This document shows positions 6,134 to 15,180 of a DNA stretch of 34,865 bases, one piece after another. Origin of the DNA: a virus. The notes below the pieces were generated by a model. It worked only from the letters and a program-made list of their open reading frames with translations. It had not been told where the DNA came from and made no database searches. The stretch lies in IMG/VR virus record IMGVR_UViG_3300028388_001230, positions 1-34,865 of that record; one strand, 5' to 3'. Numbering within the stretch: position 1 is the stretch's first letter; the number at the start of each line of letters is the position of its first letter. Both the position numbers and the translations under genes were made by a program.

Positions 6134-8241
6134 AATTGATATTCAGTATTGGCCAGGGCCTGGGTAGGGGTTACTATATCCACTCCCTCGCTCTGGCAGT
6201 AATCTATAATCTCATTTAGTGCTGCGCCTTTGGCCGCTGTATAATCATGCAGCATCAGGATGGCCCACCTGTTTTGGGCCTTACAGATATCTATCTGGGC
6301 CTTTATGTTTGCTATCTGTGTGGTGTTAGGGACAGACTCCAGGTTGTAGGTGCCATCAGGGACCTGAAGATCCCCGGCCATAGCGGTCAGTCTGTATTTA
6401 TCAATAGCCTGAGGGCATGCCTCATGAAATAGGCCACCGGTGCCGGCCCATGCAAATCCTGCCTTCCATCCTATTTTATGCACCAGGTAAGGGATAGTTA
6501 AGTTTGAATAGCTGTACTTATTTCCTATGTAATATTCACAAGCTATCCCATAGGCCTCCTGCTCTGTCTTGCTCTGCCTTAGCAGATCCTCCAGATCATT
6601 GGCGAACTCTAAATAATTATAGTCATCATCCTCCCTATTGTGGCTGGCTATTTCCCATCCTGCAGCATCCAGGATCTGGAGCTCTTCCAGGGTGGCAAAA
6701 GTTACAGAGCCTACGGTCTGACCCAGCTGGGCAATATGGCAGCCAGTGAAGGCCAGCTCTCCCTGGGCCTGGAAGATGGGCAGGTAGTTTGTATCTGTAG
6801 TATTCCTGGTATCATCAAAGCGCACAGTAAACATGCCCTTTGTGGTCTTGAGGTAGCCCAGCTGTACCTGGTTGTTGGCATCATAAAGCGGAGACCCTCC
6901 AGAATAAACCACAGCAAAGTCATCCCCGGTGTACTCCAGGATCTCCAGGTGGTCTGCCCCTGTTTTATTTGTATCATACAGGATCACCTCCTCCAGTATT
7001 TTCCTATCAAACTCCTCTATTGAATTATCGCTATACTTTACAAAGGCCCTGCCTTTGTATCCATCATTGGCCCAGGCCTGGATGGTGCGCTGGTTTAGCT
7101 CTAATATGTGCCAGTCCCTGGGGTTGCTTGCATCATAATATCCACCCCTGGCATCCGCTCCCCATATCGTAGTATTAGACCGGTCAAAGTAGGTATTTGT
7201 AAATCGGATCTTACAGTCCGGATGGTTGACCCCTGTAGTGCTCCTGGCTCTCTCTGATACCTTTTGATAACCAGCAAAAGGATAATCATTGGGTGGGGTG
7301 CTGGCTGACTTATCAACATACAAAGCAGCTAAATTGCTGTTATATACCTGGTACATATCCATAGCAGATCCAGCCTGCTCTTTGTACCAGTCCAGGCCAT
7401 AATCCAGAGGCAGGCTGCTCATCTTCCTGTAGACCTTATGATCATCTGTTATACCAGACTCTCTATAAAAGTGATTCCCCTGGCCGCTGATATCAGCGCA
7501 CTGCATCAGGGTGGGCAGGTGGATTTCCAGGTCAGTGCTGTAGGAGTGATCCAGGCAGTTGAGCAGGGTCTTTACCTCTCCAAACTTTTTGAAATTCGTT
7601 ACAGTGGTATGGCCATAGTTGCCACCGAACTGTAGTTGATACTGGTTTGTTCCAGCATCAAAAACGAAAGTGCTGATATCTTCTACATGGGAGTGCACCA
7701 GGTTGCCATCAGGATCATATATGTAGCTAGTGGCCTCCTTGGCTGTGCCGTCAATAGTAAGTATAAAATCATACCACTCCAGGGGATTTATCTGGGTGGC
7801 CCTGTCACTGGATGCATAGAACTGTATCAGGGTGCCATTGGTGTCCTCCATGGCCACTCGGATATAGTTGTAATAGTTATAAATATCTAAACCTCTGCCG
7901 GTGGTCCTTGAAAACAGCATCCTCCTGGTGCTGGTTATATCCTCCTCTTGTTTAGCTCTAAAATATAGGGTATGGTTGCCACCATCCCAAAGGTTTTCCA
8001 CCTGGTTGGTGCTGTCTCCTAGTATGTTTAATTGAGCCAGAGCGCTGTCATTTAAAAACTCCGGGAGAAAGATCTCAGCATTATTGGATCCTGTAGCATC
8101 AAATAGATCCAGCTCGGTCCTGGTTTTTAAATGCATGCCCAGATCTGAAGGAAAAGGCACAGAGGCCACTGCCAGGGTCTCTGGGACCTGGGTAGTCTGG
8201 TATCTGTTTACTACCTGGGTGGTGGTGTATTTAGTCCCCAT
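6130..8241 (-). CDS. Tailspike/tail fibre with LamG-like and NodB polysaccharide-deacetylase domains
   Basis: A 703-aa adhesion protein. The N-terminal half has a concanavalin/LamG-like beta sandwich (around residues 85-215, with LEWYDFILTIDGTAKEATSY). The C-terminal ~235 residues are a NodB carbohydrate esterase (CE4): FTVRFDDTR at 471-479 supplies the catalytic and metal Asp pair, IASHNREDD at 532-540 the metal His, and LMLHDY at 662-667 the closing His. NodB enzymes remove N- or O-acetyl groups from surface polysaccharides. One oddity is that the second metal His of HxxxH is Asp (H534, D538). It is preceded by a BppU-like protein and an acetylesterase gene. It would bind and strip capsule or LPS during adsorption. 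Confidence 0.85.
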   Translation of the reverse strand: MGTKYTTTQVVNRYQTTQVPETLAVASVPFPSDLGMHLKTRTELDLFDATGSNNAEIFLPEFLNDSALAQLNILGDSTNQVENLWDGGNHTLYFRAKQEEDITSTRRMLFSRTTGRGLDIYNYYNYIRVAMEDTNGTLIQFYASSDRATQINPLEWYDFILTIDGTAKEATSYIYDPDGNLVHSHVEDISTFVFDAGTNQYQLQFGGNYGHTTVTNFKKFGEVKTLLNCLDHSYSTDLEIHLPTLMQCADISGQGNHFYRESGITDDHKVYRKMSSLPLDYGLDWYKEQAGSAMDMYQVYNSNLAALYVDKSASTPPNDYPFAGYQKVSERARSTTGVNHPDCKIRFTNTYFDRSNTTIWGADARGGYYDASNPRDWHILELNQRTIQAWANDGYKGRAFVKYSDNSIEEFDRKILEEVILYDTNKTGADHLEILEYTGDDFAVVYSGGSPLYDANNQVQLGYLKTTKGMFTVRFDDTRNTTDTNYLPIFQAQGELAFTGCHIAQLGQTVGSVTFATLEELQILDAAGWEIASHNREDDDYNYLEFANDLEDLLRQSKTEQEAYGIACEYYIGNKYSYSNLTIPYLVHKIGWKAGFAWAGTGGLFHEACPQAIDKYRLTAMAGDLQVPDGTYNLESVPNTTQIANIKAQIDICKAQNRWAILMLHDYTAAKGAALNEIIDYCQSEGVDIVTPTQALANTEYQL

Positions 8242-8584
8242 ACGCTCCGTATCCTGCTACATGAAATCCATCTAATATCATCTTATCATCTGTGGTGTTT
8301 TCCAGATCATGGTAGTAGGATCTTTCTTCCATACCGGTCAGGGTCAGCGTGATGGTTACCCTGTTATTATTAACTCCACTGACCACTACCTCTCCTCCAG
8401 TTGTAGATCCGGACAGTAGGGCTGTGCTGTTTTCCTGTTCCCGGATAGAATAAACCAGTTCCTTACCGGACAGATCCACAGCGTCCCCATCCTGATCAGT
8501 CACATCAAAGATCCAGATAAACTGCTCCCGTAGGTTGCTTTTTACATCTTTCCTGTTTGCTCTTCTTACATCATCTATGGCCAT
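8231..8584 (-). CDS. Baseplate/tail-tip adaptor (BppU N-terminal-like)
   Basis: A 117-aa beta-rich protein. The N-terminal half (FIWIFDVTDQDGDAVDLSGK, then ELVYSIREQENS) resembles the immunoglobulin-like domain that opens BppU-type baseplate proteins, which attach receptor-binding proteins to the tail tip. It lies between two enzymatic adhesins and overlaps both (ATG at 8584 on the esterase stop, and its own stop within the tailspike start). An adaptor for these adhesins fits; the assignment is by fold pattern, not by a signature motif. Confidence 0.65.
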   Translation of the reverse strand: MAIDDVRRANRKDVKSNLREQFIWIFDVTDQDGDAVDLSGKELVYSIREQENSTALLSGSTTGGEVVVSGVNNNRVTITLTLTGMEERSYYHDLENTTDDKMILDGFHVAGYGAYGD

Positions 8585-9390
8585 TATGATCTATTTAAAA
8601 GGTTGTTATTCAGCATAAAATTATACCAGGCCTGTCCCATGGTCACCAGGCCGCTGGCTGTGTAGTGGATGCTCCACATGGTAGCCCCTTCGTCCTTGGG
8701 ATATATGATATAAACCTGATCTGTATCTGCAGCTATATTCTCATAAGCTGTCCGGATGGCTGGGTAGTTTTCCCTATCCAGATCTGCATGAAGATTAGCT
8801 ATGATAAAAGGGACTGCAGTGTCATCCACCAGGATCCTGATATTGGCTATCAAAGTCCGGAGCCTGGCCTCATAAAGGGCATCGATCCCCTCCGTTGCAT
8901 CACTCTCCCCTTGCATCCACAGGATCCCATCTATGATATATGGCTGATCCGGAAGCAGTCCTATACTCCTGGTCCAAAAATCCTCCAGCTGGGTCCAAAG
9001 ATAGCCAGGGGTGTCCTTGTCCCAGGCAGTTATATTTTCCCCTCCGTATGCATTTTTTATAATATAAACATCATCATTATAGTAGGCTGTAAGCAGCTGG
9101 CCGGCCTTAGCTTCAGCACTCCATCCCCATTGGGGATCCCCTCCTGCATAATTGGGCCAGCAGGTATTCCTGTTAGCCCAGCTGTAGGCCTCCCACTCTC
9201 CGCTTTCTCCGCTCCATCCATTAAAGATCTTGACAGTGCTCTGCTCCTGGAGCTCTGCAGGGATCTCATTGTCTAGCTGTGTATATCCCACAGCGTTGCT
9301 CTGCCCTGCTATGATCAGGATATGGGTCACCTTTTCGGTCTCTGTGACCTGGTGCCTGGTGCCTGGTATGTTTGTAGTCAGATATGGCAT
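8584..9390 (-). CDS. SGNH-type carbohydrate O-acetylesterase (sialate esterase, SASA/CE6-like) tail protein
   Basis: A 268-aa protein with all blocks of the SASA esterase fold. GQSN at residues 29-32 gives nucleophile Ser31, LWMQGESDA is block III, and WSIHYTASG near residue 240 gives the catalytic His242. The usual Asp three residues before the His is not evident; Ser stands in that stretch. These enzymes remove O-acetyl groups from sialic acids, xylans or bacterial glycans. There is no signal peptide, and the gene is embedded between tail-tip genes, so it is best read as a virion enzyme that de-acetylates host surface sugars. Only about 20 N-terminal residues precede the domain, so attachment to the tail must use a partner. 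Confidence 0.85.
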   Translation of the reverse strand: MPYLTTNIPGTRHQVTETEKVTHILIIAGQSNAVGYTQLDNEIPAELQEQSTVKIFNGWSGESGEWEAYSWANRNTCWPNYAGGDPQWGWSAEAKAGQLLTAYYNDDVYIIKNAYGGENITAWDKDTPGYLWTQLEDFWTRSIGLLPDQPYIIDGILWMQGESDATEGIDALYEARLRTLIANIRILVDDTAVPFIIANLHADLDRENYPAIRTAYENIAADTDQVYIIYPKDEGATMWSIHYTASGLVTMGQAWYNFMLNNNLLNRS

Positions 9391-10520
9391 TAAGGCGCTA
9401 TTATAGGCTTAATGGTTACATTATCTATAGACCCATCAAAGCTGGACCCATTTCTAAAATAGAAATGCTCATCAGCTCCTGAATAATTACGGACCGGAAT
9501 ATCATAGTGTCCTGAGCTGCTTATTAGGTGTTCTGTTTCGTTCCAGTATATCAATCCTCCACCCGTATAGCACTCAAAAGCCCCAGAGTTGACCACTACA
9601 TCAAAGCTCAGTAAATAGGTTTTTTGGCTTGCAAGTATATTATCTGCAGCCCCGTCATCATCATCATCATAGGTGGCTACCTGGACGGTAGCACTGCCAT
9701 TGCAATTTAATGTTCCTCCTGATATAGTCCAGCCCGTTCCCAGGATCCAGTGGGTGTCTGCGTCAAAGGTTCCGTTGGTTATTATATTGTTGTTTTGGTT
9801 TCCCAGCCAGTAAACCAGCCCCTTTTGAAGGCCATAGCGCTGGGCTGCATCCAGGGAGGCTCCTGCTCCAAAGGCCATGATTCTGGCCGGGTTGATGGTG
9901 CTGGGGCTTCCCAGATTGTTGAACGTACCTAAAAACATTGGATAGGTTCCTACCCTTCCATTGGATGCATCTGTGTCTGAGTCTCTCGCCACCATCTCCC
10001 TGTAAAAGGCTGTAGCATTTGAAGCAGTCCTATTGAATATCCAAAGCCCGGCCCCATTGGTCTCTGCCCAGTCTCCTGATCCAGCGGAGTTAATATAAAC
10101 CCTGCCGGCTCCTGTTGCGCTTCTTACCCTTCCATAGTTTCTGACTGTGCCATCAAAAGCCCCGAACTGCTGTGCAGTGTTTCCGGTAGCAGTATCAGTC
10201 ATAAAAATAATACATGCATCATCCTGCTGGTATTTGGTCAGCTGGTCACATATAAGATTACTATTTAAGTAATTGCCAGTAGATGAGATCCAGCCTATTT
10301 TTTCAGTAAAGGCAGGGGATCCTACCAGGGTGGTGTCGTTGGTTCCAGGGCTTATCAAATTTACCAGGCCATCTGTCTCACCCATGGCATAAAGATAAAG
10401 GGCATCCAGCCTGTCCCAGGCTCCTGCTGCCTGGATAAAAGCCTTAGCTGTACTCCATACAGGGTCCCCTGCTGCTCTTCCAGGTGTCCCAAACACTGCG
10501 GCAAAAGTATTCAAATCCAT
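9390..10520 (-). CDS. Receptor-binding tail protein with lectin-like and carbohydrate-binding modules
   Basis: A 376-aa protein. Residues ~40-235 look like a concanavalin-type beta sandwich (repeated short strands, YLNSNLICDQLTKY, RVYINSAGSGDW). The C-terminal ~125 residues (IITNGTFDADTHWILGTGW to DNVTIKPI) have the start and end pattern of CBM4/9-type jelly-roll carbohydrate-binding modules. A DDDDDG stretch encoded by a small triplet repeat may bind calcium. No catalytic residues are seen. The N-terminus (MDLNTFAAVFGTPGRAAGDP) probably docks to the tail tip. It is the first of four consecutive adhesion genes. Confidence 0.75.
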   Translation of the reverse strand: MDLNTFAAVFGTPGRAAGDPVWSTAKAFIQAAGAWDRLDALYLYAMGETDGLVNLISPGTNDTTLVGSPAFTEKIGWISSTGNYLNSNLICDQLTKYQQDDACIIFMTDTATGNTAQQFGAFDGTVRNYGRVRSATGAGRVYINSAGSGDWAETNGAGLWIFNRTASNATAFYREMVARDSDTDASNGRVGTYPMFLGTFNNLGSPSTINPARIMAFGAGASLDAAQRYGLQKGLVYWLGNQNNNIITNGTFDADTHWILGTGWTISGGTLNCNGSATVQVATYDDDDDGAADNILASQKTYLLSFDVVVNSGAFECYTGGGLIYWNETEHLISSSGHYDIPVRNYSGADEHFYFRNGSSFDGSIDNVTIKPIIAP

Positions 10521-10523
10521 ATC

Positions 10524-10862
10524 TTAGGCATTATTGTTTACAAAGGTTTCCAGCTGGAGATATCCATCCTCATATTGTGCCGGCAAGAGTCCAGCTTCCC
10601 GGACCGGCTTTAAGATATTCAGCAGGGCTTGGGACCGTATTACCAGGGGCCCCTTCAGCTCTGACCTTATGGCCCGGATCTCTGTGTTATATACATCCAG
10701 GGTCTCCTGGTCCGGTGTGGTTTTGGTTGTAGGCATGTCCAGGTAGTCCTGTTTAATCCCATTAAACTCCTCTACCAGGGCGGCCAGATCCACAGGTATA
10801 GTCTCCCCTATTACCTGGACCAGCTGCCCATCTTGTTCCCTGTATTCTATTATTTTTCCCAT
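10524..10862 (-). CDS. Tail-associated hypothetical protein
   Basis: A 112-aa soluble, mainly helical protein with no visible motif. It starts MGKIIEYREQDGQLVQVIGE, a short beta hairpin, then a helical Glu/Leu-rich body. It sits 2-3 nt from both neighbours, between the large tip protein and the lectin-like protein. The position suggests a small tail-tip linker or a chaperone for the fibre genes. Similar small helical proteins often sit at this place in Bacteroidota siphophages; the function is not recognised. Confidence 0.7.
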   Translation of the reverse strand: MGKIIEYREQDGQLVQVIGETIPVDLAALVEEFNGIKQDYLDMPTTKTTPDQETLDVYNTEIRAIRSELKGPLVIRSQALLNILKPVREAGLLPAQYEDGYLQLETFVNNNA

Positions 10863-10864
10863 AA

Positions 10865-13174
10865 TTAAAACCCGTATATCCTTGTTACTGTTATTAGTAT
10901 ATTGCTATGACTTACAGCCCCGGCCTGGTTGTCCTGCAGTGATACAGCATTGTTGCCAGCTGTGGTCCTGGGTGTTATAATCTCATCAGTGCCATCCACC
11001 AGGTCCACTGTGGAGGATCCTATAGTCAGCCTGGGAGATCCACCGGTAAAGGTCCCGGAGGCCCGGACCCTAAAGCTCTCATATGGGATCAGGGACTCTA
11101 TCACATCAGCCACGGCCTCAGCATTGGTGCCGGCCCCTTCAGCCAGGGCATCTATCAGAGGATCTGCTGTAATTGTAAAGGTGTCCCAGGTGGCCAGGTA
11201 GTTGGACCAGTTGGCTATCAGGTTGGTCTCAAATATTTCCTCTTCTATAGGAGGCAGCTCCAGCACCTGGCATCTCAGTAAATTACTTCTAAAGTTCTGA
11301 GACCAGGATAGAAAGAAATAATACCTGCCATCCTCCTCATATATACTGGTAGGTAGCAGTCTGCTGTCTAGGTTCATGGTTCCCCGGATCCTCCTGGTAG
11401 TTATCCCCTTTTGGATCACATAATTATCCCGGAGATATTTCAAGAGAGTCTGTTGTGGGCCGTAGGCAGCCATAGATCCAGCGTTATAATAGTAGGACCT
11501 CCATGTAGTGGTGGTATTAGTTCCACTCACATTCCTGCTGATAGATCCCTTAAAAAAGCGGTTCTCATTTCCGCTAAGCTCCACATCTCCAGCCGTGACC
11601 ACTATTTCCTCCATGGATTCTAAATTATCATCAGATACATCCAGGGCCTCACTGGTCAGCTTTGTGGGTGCCTCAAAGTCATAGAGCCCCAGCAGCTTTA
11701 CATTTCTCCACCGGCATCCGGTCACTCCTACATCTGAGCTATATGGATTATACAAATAGATGGAGAGATCCCCTGCATATGGGATATCATCCAGCTCCAC
11801 AGATATGGTCACCCATTGCCCTGCTTTGGCGCTTATAGTAAACGAGATATATCCATCCGAATTATTCCAGGCTCCGGTATTTCTGCCCCATCTATCATTG
11901 CTTGACCCACTGGCTGCATCCAGGTAGGCCTTCATATACACTATTGCCCCGGTCACATTCTCGTCACCCTCCAGCATTACCTCAGCTGATAGTACCAGGT
12001 TTTGATCTGTGCCTGTATCAATGTCCTCAATAGTTTGATATAGGTAGCTTACAGAGGGACTGCCATAGTATTGGTTGACCCTGCAGTAAGCCACTGTTTT
12101 ATCATCCTCATCAGGGCTCTGTATAAATCCGCTATAACCTCCACCAGAGGCTCCAGCACTCCAAAAGCTCCAACTGGTTGGCCCATAGCCCCTATAAACA
12201 GGCTCGTTCATAGACCCTCCCATTAAGATATTTTTATAGAGGTGGTCAAAGGTTACCAATATCTTTTTTACAGCTCTCTCAAATCTCATCACAGCCCCTG
12301 TAATCCACCATGTATCTACATCCCTGCCTAATACATTTATCCCGGTGTGGTTTATGATTCTACTTGACTCTGAGAGATATCCATAGGCCTCATAGGTTCC
12401 TGCATATGAGTATCTGGTCCACCTCAAATCCTTGCCATCTGCATAATAGGCAAAGTCCCGGATCCGGATAATATACCAGCCATTACTCCCCATCACTATC
12501 CTGGCTCCAAAGGTTTTAAGGATATCTATCAGTACATCCAAACAGTTCCAAACACTGCCATCATCATTTATATATTTATCCCTGTTTATGTAGGCCTGAG
12601 CCAGGGTTGAGCTGCTCACTGCGGTGGATCCTCCTGTGGGGATCAAAGAGATTGAAACATACATATCAGGAGCCAGGGAGGTGTCTGGTATGATATTACT
12701 CATCAGGTTGGCCAGTATAGTTATAGCAGTCTGCCTGCCTCTCCAGTAGCTCCCTGAGTTTAGAAAGTCATAGCTGGCCAACAAGCCCAGGCCACAGGTG
12801 AAACGCAAAGTAACATCATGAGGGCCCTGTGTATGTGGCTGCTCATACTCTTCAGGAAGGTTCCACCCTTGCCACTCATTGGCCCCTGCAGTGCTGTTGT
12901 AAAGTATGCAGTAGTATTTTTTCTGGACAGCCAGACCAAAGTCCTCCAGAGCCTCAGCACTATCCACCCGGACAGTGACCACAAGCTCTGACCCCAGGAT
13001 GGGGTCAAAGGGAGTCCCATCTCCTTTGGGGATTACATCCAGGGTAATAGGCTCCTCTCCTCCCTTTAGATCCTCAACTGATCCAGTATAGCCTTCCTCG
13101 TATATTTTAGCCACCCGGTTACCTGCGCCCTGGGAATTTATTGCATATACATTGTATCTCTCTCCTAGTGCCAT
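10865..13174 (-). CDS. Large tail-tip protein (distal tail/tail-associated hub)
   Basis: A 769-aa protein directly downstream of the tape measure, the usual place of the distal tail and hub proteins. The first ~330 residues have the beta-rich, Tyr/Trp-rich composition of gp27/Dit-like hub domains found in Bacteroidota siphophages (for example LLASYDFLNSGSYWRGRQTA). Residues ~340-500 contain a jelly-roll that looks like a carbohydrate-binding module, and the C-terminus ends in repeated short strands. I see no peptidase or lysozyme motif. It probably forms the tail hub that connects the tube to the adhesins encoded next. Family assignment rests on position and overall composition. Confidence 0.75.
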   Translation of the reverse strand: MALGERYNVYAINSQGAGNRVAKIYEEGYTGSVEDLKGGEEPITLDVIPKGDGTPFDPILGSELVVTVRVDSAEALEDFGLAVQKKYYCILYNSTAGANEWQGWNLPEEYEQPHTQGPHDVTLRFTCGLGLLASYDFLNSGSYWRGRQTAITILANLMSNIIPDTSLAPDMYVSISLIPTGGSTAVSSSTLAQAYINRDKYINDDGSVWNCLDVLIDILKTFGARIVMGSNGWYIIRIRDFAYYADGKDLRWTRYSYAGTYEAYGYLSESSRIINHTGINVLGRDVDTWWITGAVMRFERAVKKILVTFDHLYKNILMGGSMNEPVYRGYGPTSWSFWSAGASGGGYSGFIQSPDEDDKTVAYCRVNQYYGSPSVSYLYQTIEDIDTGTDQNLVLSAEVMLEGDENVTGAIVYMKAYLDAASGSSNDRWGRNTGAWNNSDGYISFTISAKAGQWVTISVELDDIPYAGDLSIYLYNPYSSDVGVTGCRWRNVKLLGLYDFEAPTKLTSEALDVSDDNLESMEEIVVTAGDVELSGNENRFFKGSISRNVSGTNTTTTWRSYYYNAGSMAAYGPQQTLLKYLRDNYVIQKGITTRRIRGTMNLDSRLLPTSIYEEDGRYYFFLSWSQNFRSNLLRCQVLELPPIEEEIFETNLIANWSNYLATWDTFTITADPLIDALAEGAGTNAEAVADVIESLIPYESFRVRASGTFTGGSPRLTIGSSTVDLVDGTDEIITPRTTAGNNAVSLQDNQAGAVSHSNILITVTRIYGF

Positions 13175-13179
13175 TTATC

Positions 13180-15180
13180 CTATCCTCCTGCTCTTGTTAC
13201 GGTTCTGTTGTACCTCTCCATTACCAGGTAAAGGTCTGAGCCTTTTATCTTGACCTCTGCAGGGCTTGATCCTCCCACCATATCCTGGAGCTTATTCCAT
13301 GGAATAATAGCCTCCTTACCTCCTGGATTATCTCCTACCATGGCCAGGGTGGGGCCGGTTACCATTCCACCCTCCGCAAAGGATGGGACTAACTGGTCAA
13401 ACAACAAAGAGGCCGCTCCTGCAGCTACTCCTGCAGCTGCTATATTGAAAGGAAATGGAATAGTGGCCAGTGCATCTGCCACCGTTGAGGCCACCCCTTT
13501 AGCTATTTCTGCCTTAACGATAGTCCTGGCTGAGTTGAGAGCAGCTTTAGCGGAGTGCTTCCACATGTTTCTCATGTTTTCCTCTGCCTGGTCCACCTCT
13601 TTCTGGGAGTATCCTGCTGCCAGGGTTATAGCCTCATAGTCTGCCTTTATCTGTTCACTGGTATAATCAAAGGCTGAGACCATGCTGTCCAGGGTGCTAT
13701 TCATTAAACCACTCTGCTGTACATTCCTGTTGAGGGTTGTAGTCCAGGCCTCCGTTTGTTCTGAGGCTCCTATAATCCCAGGGGCCACTCCATAATCTAT
13801 TGTATCAGCTAGCTTCTGGTGTGCTGTGCTGGCCTCTGATAGCTTTTCATTCCCGGCCTGTAGTGTGGCCTGGTAGTTTCTTTGGGTCCTTTCCAGGGCT
13901 ATCATCTTATACTCCTCAGCTGTGGATCCCTGAAGCAGCAGCGCTGTGCTGGTGCCCTGGATCTTTAGCTTTTCCTCCCAGAATTTCCTGGTAGCTTCCA
14001 GGCGCTTATCCTGGATTATTTTCTCCTGGGCTGCTATTTTCTGCTGGGCCTCTGCTTCCTTTTCTGCTGCCTTGGTTGCCAGGGCCTCAGTTTCTACATA
14101 GTAGTTTTTTACTGCCTCAACCTCATCCTTTAACATCTGCAGTTGCTTCTGCTCGAACTCCAGCGCCTTTTTATCCTTACGCTTGAGCTTACCGGTGAAG
14201 CTGGCCACCTCTTCCTCCTGGGCCTTTATCCGCTGGGCCATGCTCTGAAGATAGAGCTCCTTTGCCCTTTGTGTAGCCTGGGCCTGCTCCATCCCACCCT
14301 TTACCATGGAGGCTGCCATAGTCTCAATTTCTTGCCTGGCTCCTGCTGTATCTTTAGCCATGGCATCCCATACCTCAGCCTTTAAAGCCTTGGCACCCTT
14401 GACTATCCGCTCCATGCCTTCGGCCATCTTTATCAGTCCATTGATCACTGATATCATCACCCCGGAGGACTTTGCTCCCATGGTATTCATCAGCCTATCC
14501 CAGGCATCTCCCAGGTTGCTGACCCTTCCCCCTAGGGTAGCTGAGATCTCGGCCATGGATCCGCTGATCCCTTCAGTCTCTCCCAGGCTTAATATGTAGT
14601 CCCGGATAGCTGAGGCTGTGAACTCTGTTTGTGTTTGTTGCTCTTTAAAGCTAAATGTAACCTGATCCCCTGCTTTGCTGGCCCGGATCCCGAACTCTTT
14701 TAAGCGCTCGAACTCCCCCGTTTGGGCATCTATAATAGCCTCAGTCAGCATATCGAAATCTTTACCCATGGCAGCGGCCAGATCTCCCATGCTTTTCATC
14801 TCCTTCATCCCAGGCTTAAAGCCCTGGTTGACCAGCTTCACATAAGATCCGGTTAGCTGATTAAGCTGGAAGGGTGTCTCTGCTGCGAACTGCTGCAGCT
14901 GCTTCATGGACTCAGTGGCAGCATCCTGGGATCCCAGGGCTACCTTTAGCATGGCCTCATACTTCTCGAACTCCATCCGGACCTGGGCCATATTCTTGAC
15001 CAGCTTGATGGCAGCGGCTACAGCCATGGTGCCCATGGCAGCCTTTACCATCTTACCTACACCCTGGGACTTCTTGCCGGTCTTGTCCATTTCCTTGCCG
15101 GCATCCTTCATCTTTTTGTTAAAGTCCCGGTTGTCAGCCGTGATCAGCGCCTTTATCCTTGCTATTACATTTTTAAACAT
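13180..15180 (-). CDS. Tail tape measure protein
   Basis: A 666-aa protein that would set tail length and help DNA cross the envelope. The TP901-type core is plain: FAAETPFQLNQLTGSYVKLV followed by GFKPGMKEMKSMGDLAAAMG at residues ~95-140. A hydrophobic segment precedes it (VKAAMGTMAVAAAIKLV) and another lies near 580-615 (VASTVADALATIPFPFNIAA). Long helical, coiled-coil stretches rich in Lys/Glu/Gln lie between ~280 and 420. The C-terminal GGMVTGPTLAMVGDNPGGKE is a motif often found at the end of tape measures. At this length a tail of roughly 100 nm is expected. The ATG overlaps the stop of the chaperone fusion frame by 8 nt. Confidence 0.95.
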   Translation of the reverse strand: MFKNVIARIKALITADNRDFNKKMKDAGKEMDKTGKKSQGVGKMVKAAMGTMAVAAAIKLVKNMAQVRMEFEKYEAMLKVALGSQDAATESMKQLQQFAAETPFQLNQLTGSYVKLVNQGFKPGMKEMKSMGDLAAAMGKDFDMLTEAIIDAQTGEFERLKEFGIRASKAGDQVTFSFKEQQTQTEFTASAIRDYILSLGETEGISGSMAEISATLGGRVSNLGDAWDRLMNTMGAKSSGVMISVINGLIKMAEGMERIVKGAKALKAEVWDAMAKDTAGARQEIETMAASMVKGGMEQAQATQRAKELYLQSMAQRIKAQEEEVASFTGKLKRKDKKALEFEQKQLQMLKDEVEAVKNYYVETEALATKAAEKEAEAQQKIAAQEKIIQDKRLEATRKFWEEKLKIQGTSTALLLQGSTAEEYKMIALERTQRNYQATLQAGNEKLSEASTAHQKLADTIDYGVAPGIIGASEQTEAWTTTLNRNVQQSGLMNSTLDSMVSAFDYTSEQIKADYEAITLAAGYSQKEVDQAEENMRNMWKHSAKAALNSARTIVKAEIAKGVASTVADALATIPFPFNIAAAGVAAGAASLLFDQLVPSFAEGGMVTGPTLAMVGDNPGGKEAIIPWNKLQDMVGGSSPAEVKIKGSDLYLVMERYNRTVTRAGG

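Noticed and set aside
8665-9276. 203-codon plus-strand frame inside the O-acetylesterase gene
   Set aside because: It is entirely antisense to a gene with intact catalytic motifs, with no promoter or start context.
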